Source: Ligustrum vulgare (taxonomy: Eukaryota; Streptophyta; Magnoliopsida; Lamiales; Oleaceae). Taken from it: a stretch of DNA of 64,000 bases. The stretch is from contig OY743182.1 of NCBI GenBank assembly GCA_963555705.1, forward strand, positions 52,208,592 to 52,272,591. The letters are read 5' to 3'. This document shows positions 56,998 through 64,000 of this stretch, one piece after another (position 1 is the stretch's first letter; each line of letters starts with the position of its first letter). Below the pieces are notes generated by a model. It did no database searches. It was given only the letters and a program-made list of their open reading frames with translations, and was not told the origin of the DNA. The translations under genes were made by a program, and so were the position numbers.

Positions 56998-58860
56998 GGG
57001 TAATAAGCACAAATGGTTCTCAACCTTTAGGTTTCTTGCGAAAATGGTCCTCAACGTTTAGATTTTTGCATTTATACCCTCAGATTCACCAAATATTGTG
57101 AAAATGGTCCCTAGCGTTATATTCCGTTAGTTTTTTTCCATTAAAAACGTGTAAATAGTACAAATGGTCCCTAACAATTGAGTTTTTTACGATAATAGTC
57201 CATAACATATTAAGGTCACGTTTGACATTTTTAGTTTGTAACCTCCAAACGTTTGGCGTATTTAGTCCCTAACATATTGAGCTCCTATATGTTTGACATA
57301 TTTAGTCCCTAACATATTAAGCCCCTATTTAAAACCAATTATTTCAAATAATATGGTTTGTAATCGTAATTTTTTGAAGAATTTGTTGTTAAAAAAATTG
57401 AATTTATTTGTAAATTATTTTATTGATAGAATGTGTGGTTAAAAACTAGTTTTAAAAAATAAAATTTATTCTGAATTTCTAAAATGCACAATAAAATATT
57501 TAACAAAAATTCAACTCTTCAACCTATTGGAAAAAAAAAATGAATCCATGGAACATAAACAAACAAATACATTGGGCATTATTTTAGAAATTGAATAAAA
57601 AATATGTTTTTATCAATTATATTTTCGATTTTGAGAACTGATCAATATCGATTTTCGAAATTTCATTTTTTTTTCAAAACTCATTTTCTTCCACACGTTC
57701 TATTAATATATTTTTTTAATTTATGCATAAATTAAAAAAAAAAATTGTGTTTTAACCAAAATTCTCCAAACTTACTTTTCAAATCGATCGATTCTCAAAA
57801 TCGAAAATCGAAATTAGAATTGATAAAAACATATTTGTTATTCAATTCCTAAAATAATGTCCAATGTATTTGTTTATTTATGTTCCATAATTTTTTTTTA
57901 TCAATAAGTTGAAATGTTAATGTGGTGAATTTTTGTTAAATATTTTACTGTGCACTTTAAAAATCTAGAATAGACTTTATTTTTAAAATTCGTTTTCAAT
58001 ACACATTCTATCAATAAAATAATCTACAAATAAATTCAATTTTTTTTCTTTTACTTTTTAACCACAAATTCTTTAAAAAATTATAATTACAAACCACATT
58101 ATTTAAAACGTAATTTTTTTAAATTTATGCATAAATTTAAAAAAAAATAAATTAATAGAACATGCGGAAGAAAATGATTTTTGAAAAAAAAAAAATGAAA
58201 TTCCGAAAATCGATATTGATCAATTCTCAAAATCGAAAATAGAATTGATAAAAATATATTTTTTATTCAATTTCTAAAATAATTTCCAATGTATTTGTTT
58301 GTTTATGTTCCATAGATTCATTATTTTTTTCAATAGGTTGAAGCGGTGAATTTTTGTTAAATATTTTATTATACATTTCAGAAATTCAGAATAAATTTTA
58401 TTTTTCAAAATTCGTTTTTAACCACACATTCTATCAATAAAATAATTTACAAATAAATTCAATTTTTTTAACAACAAATTCTTCAAAAAATTATGATTAT
58501 AAACCATATTGTTTGAAATAATTGGTTTCAAATAGGGACTTAATATGTTGGGGACTAAATATACCAAACGTATAGGGACTTAATATGTTAGAGACTAAAT
58601 ATGTCAAATGTTTGGAGGTTACAACTAAAAATGTCAAACGTGACATTAATATGTTATGAACTATTATCGTAAAAAACTCAAAGGTCAGGTGTCATTTGTG
58701 CTATTTGCATGTTTTTAACGGAAAAAACTAACGGAATCTAACGGTATGGACAATTTTCGCAATGTTTGGTGATTCTAAGGGTATAAATGTAAAAATCTAA
58801 AAGTTGGAGACCATTTTTGCAAGAAACCTAAAGGTTGGGAACCATTTGTGTTTATTACCC
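56998..58860. mobile_element. Foldback Mutator-like element, almost entirely inverted repeat
   Basis: The ends GGGTAATAAGCACAAATGGT and ACCATTTGTGTTTATTACCC are inverted repeats. The 9-bp duplication TTTTATGAA flanks it at 56,989-56,997 and 58,861-58,869, as expected for Mutator-like elements. Similarity between arms continues inward for most of the 1,863 bp (for example 'gaccatttttgc', 'taacggaatctaac', 'tttggaggttacaa' and 'attttagaaattgaataaaa' words in mirrored order). A transcript would fold into a very long hairpin. No transposase. Confidence 0.88.
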
Positions 58861-58869
58861 TTTTATGAA

Positions 58870-59313
58870 ATACAGTAATTCGAAAAGTGCAGGCATATTA
58901 GTTTTAAGAAAAAGAGAATACAATTAACCTCCAAGTATGAATAATGGATCCATTATCTAGAAGTTAGCATACATCCATAAAATTAGAATGGCAAAGAGTC
59001 CCACAATAAAAAGTTCAGGACTGTAGCCTAAATATTAAACTGCAACCCCTACAGCTCCCTGGAAACGTATGTTTAACTATGAGAATGATTCTCAAATTGC
59101 CAAAAGAAAAAATCCATAATAACTTCAGCAAGATCGTCCATTAGTTTTAAAATAATTACAATTATAGGATCACATTTTCCAGCAAATAACGTTCATGCTA
59201 ACATAAAAATGGGTAGCAGAACCCAACATCTAAAAGAATAATAATCATATTGAAGTGTAAGAATAAATAATACCATGCAATCTTCATGATTGGACAAGCC
59301 TCGTCAAAATAAT
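58870..59313. other. Gene-free stretch
   Basis: AT-rich; no gene or element recognised. Confidence 0.45.
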
Positions 59314-59316
59314 TTA

Positions 59317-59820
59317 GGCTTCGTTTGATTCGTCATATTTTCCACGTGATTTTCCAACTTTGCGCTGTTTGGTTGTCTAAATTTTCCATGTAATTCATTT
59401 TTCCACTTACCTCGAAATCCGGTATTTTTCTTGTTTTGGATGAATTCGTTTTCCAAGGGGGAGGAGGTTTTATTTTCCATGGAAAATCTTATACCATTTT
59501 TGTTACGTTTGATCCTTTTTGTTATTGTTAATTGATTTATTTTTTTCCCAAAAATTAACATTATTATTACCAAGTACAAACTTGTTAAAAAATAAAAAAA
59601 TAAAAAATATTATAATAGCTAAATTTTACTTTATTTTCCATAGAAAATAATCTCAATCAAAAAACAAAAGTTGAAAAATTCTTCACTTTTTCTACCTAGA
59701 AAATTAAACCAAACAAACACGTTAAACTTTCAATTCCCAAGAATTTAATTCCCTAGAATTCAATTCCCTGGAATTCATTTTCTTTTCACTCAAATTTCAC
59801 CCTTGCTATCAAACGCAGTC
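59317..59820. mobile_element. Tourist-like MITE with TTA duplication
   Basis: Ends GGCTTCGTTTGATT and ATCAAACGCAGTC are imperfect inverted repeats, flanked by TTA at 59,314-59,316 and 59,821-59,823, the PIF/Harbinger target. The interior is similar to 39,659-40,197. Confidence 0.7.
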
Positions 59821-59823
59821 TTA

Positions 59824-60638
59824 TAGTATCCATTTTGAAGTCAGTTATACAATACAAATGCGCGGTCTATCATCAATGCCCCAGGCAATATATTGGATGT
59901 CTGGAGCTCATCATAGGGAGTGTTCTAGTACACACGCAGAGCCTGAGACATCCTCCCAGAGAAATAAAAAACACACCAAAGTATTACTTTTCAATCCCTC
60001 CATATGTTTTACAACAAATTTTACCACATCAATCATTGTAAAACAAAATTGATTGTATAGACCTGGATGCGGAATCGATTGGTGTTTCACATTGTTGTAA
60101 TCTTTGGATGTGTTCCTTTTTGTCAAACCGTAATTGTCAAACCGTAATTGTTGTAATATTTGAAGATACAAACAAAATGCTGACACATATGTAACATTGT
60201 TGTTTGGAAGCTTAATTTTTCATCCCCAAACAGATCTTTTTTCTTATTTGGAAAACAACCATAGCTAACATTCATTTAAATCGCCATAATCAGTGGCAGA
60301 AAGAATAATGGAATATAATTAATCTATTTTATGTCTTTATCAAGTGCAATAAAGAGGGGAATATCACACCTATCCATCACCATTCAAGCAATCCTAAGAA
60401 TTTAAACCCAAAAATCACCTCAATCAAAACAACCTTCAAAAATTATAACAATAGAGGAATAAAAAAAAAAAGTTGTATACCAAATGCAAATCAACTTGGA
60501 AACCAAACAAATTAAATAATAATCCGTAAAATCGGTGAAACTCACGTACAAGCTGGATTGAAAATAATGAATCGAGAAAGAGTCAATTACAAGTATATTG
60601 AAGTGAAAATACAGGCGAATTTGCCGGTGAATACTAAC
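59824..60638. other. Gene-free stretch
   Basis: Short overlapping frames on both strands have no motif support. A 'caaaccgtaattgt' phrase is duplicated near 60,124 and 60,137. Confidence 0.4.
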
Positions 60639-60711
60639 CAGTAACAGCCAGACCAGGCACTGGAGATTCGATTGTGTTATCTGGAAGCTCAAGTATTCCG
60701 TATATAAACAT
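60639..60711 (-). pseudogene. Unidentified first-exon-like fragment
   Basis: From ATG 60,711 the minus strand reads M-F-I-Y-G-I-L-E-L-P-D-N-T-I-E-S-P-V-P-G-L, to the donor ACTG|GTTAGT (60,638). Protein-like, not identified; same strand as the other Helitron 2 fragments. Confidence 0.25.
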
Positions 60712-60911
60712 GATTTCTAGCTAGAATCTGAAAGAGTATTCATCAGATAAAACCAAATTAACTGCGTGAATTTAAAATTGACAAAATTAGGAAAGTAAAA
60801 CAGGTAAAATGTTGAAAGGCCCTATCCAAAACCCTTAACACAATCATGGGCGTTTGGTGAATTCTGATAGTTGGATGAATAAGAAATCATTTGCATTTGT
60901 TAAAATTTCAC

Positions 60912-61106
60912 CTTCTCATCGATGAAGGCAAAGGCGGTGATTCTTCCAGAGGGGTGGGTGTCCACGGAGACTCCGGCAAGATAGTGACCGGTGTTAGTCT
61001 GGAACTTCTATTGAACCTCTAGGTTTCACAGACGGACAATATCGTAAAGAGATCCCGTCAGGAGAAGAGGCAATGAGTCCTCGGTTGTTGGAACCCACGC
61101 CGCCAT
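60912..61106 (-). pseudogene. VIP3/SKI8 WD40 protein, exon fragment with two stops
   Basis: VIP3/SKI8 is a WD40 subunit of the Paf1 complex and of the Ski complex. Sixty-five codons remain in one frame: A-A-W-V-P-T-T-E-D-S, L-L-L-T-G-S-L, V-R-L, then (TGA in place of Trp) N-L-E-V-Q, (TAG), F-Q-T-N-T-G-H-Y-L-A-G-V and D-T-H-P-S-G-R-I-T-A. It ends at a donor GAG-AAG|GTGAAA (60,912). This is the first WD repeat region of the plant protein, whose usual form there is ATWVPATE and LLTGSLDETVKLW. Non-functional. Confidence 0.75.
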
Positions 61107-61334
61107 CCCCACCGTCACACCAAACGGAGAAGAAAACTGTCGAAGTGATAGGAAGAATAGCCTGGGCGAAGGGAAGCGCACAAGTCGACGGATAAATTTC
61201 AGAGAAGTGAGAGGAACTGTCGAAGTTGTAGTTACGATGTTCAACTGATACAATCCATTAACCTGGGAATTGTCACGCACCACTAATAATAACCATGAGG
61301 GGAAAATAAACCATCTATGGAAAATTAAGAATCT

Positions 61335-62022
61335 GTTGAAATTTATCAGATTCTCTTCTTTCATGTTACCTGGGCCTCCTATAAAACATTTTACTGTGCC
61401 AACACAAATTCTCCAATTTACCACGTTTAAAAATTCAATTTTTTTAATTAAAAAAAAAAGTGACTTTACTTATTTGTTTAAGAACATTGATTTTAGATAA
61501 TTTCATTTTTGTTTCTTTTGTTAGATTGAAATTTATCTAGAATCAATTTTTTTACAAAAATAAATAAAGCATCTTTTTGTTTCTTTTTTATGAAAAATTT
61601 ACCACCTTTAAGGCTATTTAAAAAATTAAATTTACCTAAAATTAATTTTTTTTAGAAACAAGAATGAAATTTATCTAAAAAAAATGAAATTTATCTAAAA
61701 TCAATTTTCTTAAAAAATAAATAAAACCTCTTTTTGTTTCTTTTTTATGGGAAATTTACCATCTTTAAGAGCATTTAAAAAATGAAAATTACCGAAAAAT
61801 ATTTTTTTTTAGAAACTATAATGAAATTTATCTTAAAAAAAGAAACAAAAATGAAATTTATCAAAAATCAATTTTCTTATACAAATAAGTAAAGCCACTT
61901 TTTTTTAATTAAAAAATTGAGTTTTTAAACGTGGTAAATTGGGAAATTTGTGTTAGTACAGTAAAAACCTTTATAGGAAGCTCAATTGACACCGAAGAAG
62001 AGAATCTGATAAAGAAATTAAC
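61335..62022. mobile_element. Foldback element, about 0.7 kb
   Basis: The arm at 61,341-61,485 ('tttatcagattctcttctt' to 'tttacttatttgtttaag') is repeated inverted at 61,878-62,020. Arms are about 140 bp with several mismatches. Between them a roughly 160-bp segment ('tttttatgaaaaatttacca' type) is tandemly duplicated. No clear target duplication was found. Confidence 0.65.
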
Positions 62023-62539
62023 AAAATTTTTAAGTTGCAAAAAAAAAAAAATGCTTATTTATTTATTAATATAAGAACATTTTAATATTTTTGATAAAAA
62101 TTAAATTAAAATTTTAAACATGGAATAGAGGAAAATCATCTAAAAGGATACGTAACACTAAATAATATAACTTTTAGGGACCTAAGCACCAAATCGAAAG
62201 GTTAAGAACTTATTGCGCTTTATAATGGCTAAGTTTGGGGATTACTTGTACCAAATTGAAAGGTTAGGGACTTAAGCACAAAATTTGAAGTTCAGGGACT
62301 AATTGCGCCAATATGTATAAGGGCATTTCGTCATTTCTTAATTTTTTATCATTGAAATAGAAGAAAATCATCAAAAAGGACCTATTGCGCCAAAGAACAC
62401 AACGTTTGAGGACTTTAGTACAAAAAATGAAAGGTTAGGACCAATTGCACAAAGAGGCAAACGTTTAGGGACTAAATGCACCAATTTCCCTAAAAGAATT
62501 AAGAAACTCATTTCATAAACTTTTAATTTTGAATAAAGC
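62023..62539. other. Gene-free TE-like stretch
   Basis: Repeated phrases 'gaaaggttagggactt' and 'gggactaattgcgcc' recur several times between 62,150 and 62,480, resembling a transposon terminal region. No gene. Confidence 0.4.
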
Positions 62540-64000
62540 TGTTGTAAAACTATCTAAAAACTAGAGAGAATATAGAGAGAGATAAGAGAGAAATTCTTCT
62601 AATTTGATATGTATATAATGAAATGGCTCCTATTTATAGGAGTGAACAATGACACAATCGTAATATGTAAAGTTTACAGGGGTATAATGGTAATTGGTCA
62701 TTCACATATTTTATATTATTTATAACACTCCCCCCTTGAATGACTTATTCCGCAATTTCCTGCCTCGTTAAAACCTTACTAAGAAAATCCAGTGGAATAA
62801 AACTTGAGCGAAGGAAAAAGAATACAGAAGCTCTCCCCGATGTTGGCCATTGTGAATTATTGAGTCTAATGTTCGAAATGACATCCAATGATAAGCAGAA
62901 CAAATCATGTACTGAAGCTTGAAGTTCTGAAGTGTTTCCTTGTTAAAACCTTATCAGGAAAACCTAGTAGAACAAAACCTGGATGAAGGAAAAAGAGTAC
63001 AGCATGATTATCCCCCTGAAGTGTGCAATCGAGGATTCATGAACTTCTTGAACATTGATATCGTCTTTCGTCTGGAATATGTATATATAAAAATCTCCTT
63101 GTATAGCTGATATCATAATATTCTTCATAAGATGTCTATGATTTTCTTCATTTGTTGATATCATTCCAGTATAACAATGTGTTGCTGAATTATAGCTCGT
63201 CGATAGCTATGATAATATCTCAAAAACCTTGCTAGAAAAATCCCGTGGGACAAAACCTTAGGTAAGGGAAAAAGAGTACATTATTCTCATTAATATGCCA
63301 CAGCTGCTGCCTCATTAAAAACCTTGTTAGGAAAACCCTGTGGGACAAAACCTCAGTTAAGGAAAAAAGAGTGCAACACGTATTTATTCCTTTCATGGAA
63401 TATCACAAGTATATTGATGAAATCTCAAATCTTTTCGTCAAACATATCATTTATGATGAGCTTTATATAAATCGTTCATAGCTCATTTATGATGTCATAA
63501 CATGCTATATTAAGCATTGTTGTACTAATTTATCGATTGCATCTTTCACTTCTGGTGAGTAATCAAATCTAGAATTCACTTCTGGTGAATAACTAAACAT
63601 ATTCATTTTCATATTCACTTCTGGTGAATAATAAAATATTTATTTTCAAATTCACTTCTAGTGAATAATCAATTTCCTAGATGTCATAAATAGTACACTC
63701 CAATTTCACTTTCAACATATTATATCATGGAGTCATTTGTATCATTCTATAGTGATACTAATCTGGGTATATTGAATCTTTCAGTGATTATAAATATATG
63801 TTCTTACATCTCATAAACCATAATTTCTGATTTGTATAAGTATAATCAATCATTGAAATATTTATAAATTTTGACATATAATCTACAATTATTTTACTTG
63901 AAATCCCAACGTACCACGATCAACTAGTACATCAAAGAATACTCTCAAAGTACCGAGATGAGAATCATACATTTTGATCTCACTCATTGGTATATCAAAG
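62540..64000 (-). mobile_element. Second copy of the Copia element, 3' part, leaves the window
   Basis: An inverted LTR at 62,540-62,727 (188 bp) ends TATAACA, followed by the purine tract in reverse (CTCCCCCCTTGAATGA). The adjoining 1.27 kb is the reverse complement of about 53,915-55,185, including the 'aaaaccttgttaggaaaacc' phrases and the 'ttcacttctggtgaat' hairpin words at 63,540-63,665. The 5' half lies beyond 64,000. Confidence 0.88.

Overview
The window is AT-rich nuclear DNA from a flowering plant, most likely a eudicot. Signs are plant-type introns (GT-AG, AT-rich), a plant-specific DUF4378 gene, and plant retrotransposon primer sites. Transposable elements fill most of it. I see one convincing host gene: a three-exon DUF4378 protein on the minus strand at 40,985-45,225.

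Layout, left to right. 1,765-2,478 is a small hAT element with an 8-bp target duplication. 4,003-12,641 is a complete, very young LTR retrotransposon on the minus strand: two 2,114-bp LTRs with only three differences noticed, target duplication GATAT, and an initiator-Met primer site. It has no readable gag-pol. Its interior instead holds, on the opposite strand, a two-gene module: a basic, four-cysteine protein resembling the nucleic-acid-binding cysteine-rich protein (CRP) of carla-, viti- and allexivirus-type plant viruses, followed by an intronless LOG-type gene (cytokinin-activating phosphoribohydrolase). Three copies of a stem-loop repeat follow. A second, decayed copy of the whole module lies at about 50,960-52,960, again antisense inside an LTR retrotransposon, this time Copia-like. 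I know of no described CRP-LOG pairing; this is the best candidate for an undescribed system.

14,385-19,813 holds a hAT relic, a solo LTR and diverged tandem repeats. 19,814-36,972 is a nest: a hAT element whose 8-bp duplications are 17 kb apart contains an LTR, which contains a roughly 14.8-kb Helitron, which contains a SINE. The Helitron carries minus-strand fragments of at least five unrelated host genes (aspartic proteinase, ubiquitin-conjugating enzyme, GPN2/QQT1 GTPase, ATL RING-H2 and LHP1) and unidentified exon-like pieces on both strands. A related Helitron end at 46,842 appears to begin a second gene-fragment carrier (DnaJ-type membrane protein, VIP3/SKI8) that was split by the Copia element at 47,556-55,377. 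A 1.86-kb foldback MULE (56,998-58,860), MITEs, another foldback and a second Copia copy leaving the window at 64,000 complete the region.

Apart from the DUF4378 gene, nothing here looks like a working host pathway. The CRP-LOG module could act together if expressed: a nuclear or RNA-binding effector plus an enzyme that releases active cytokinin.
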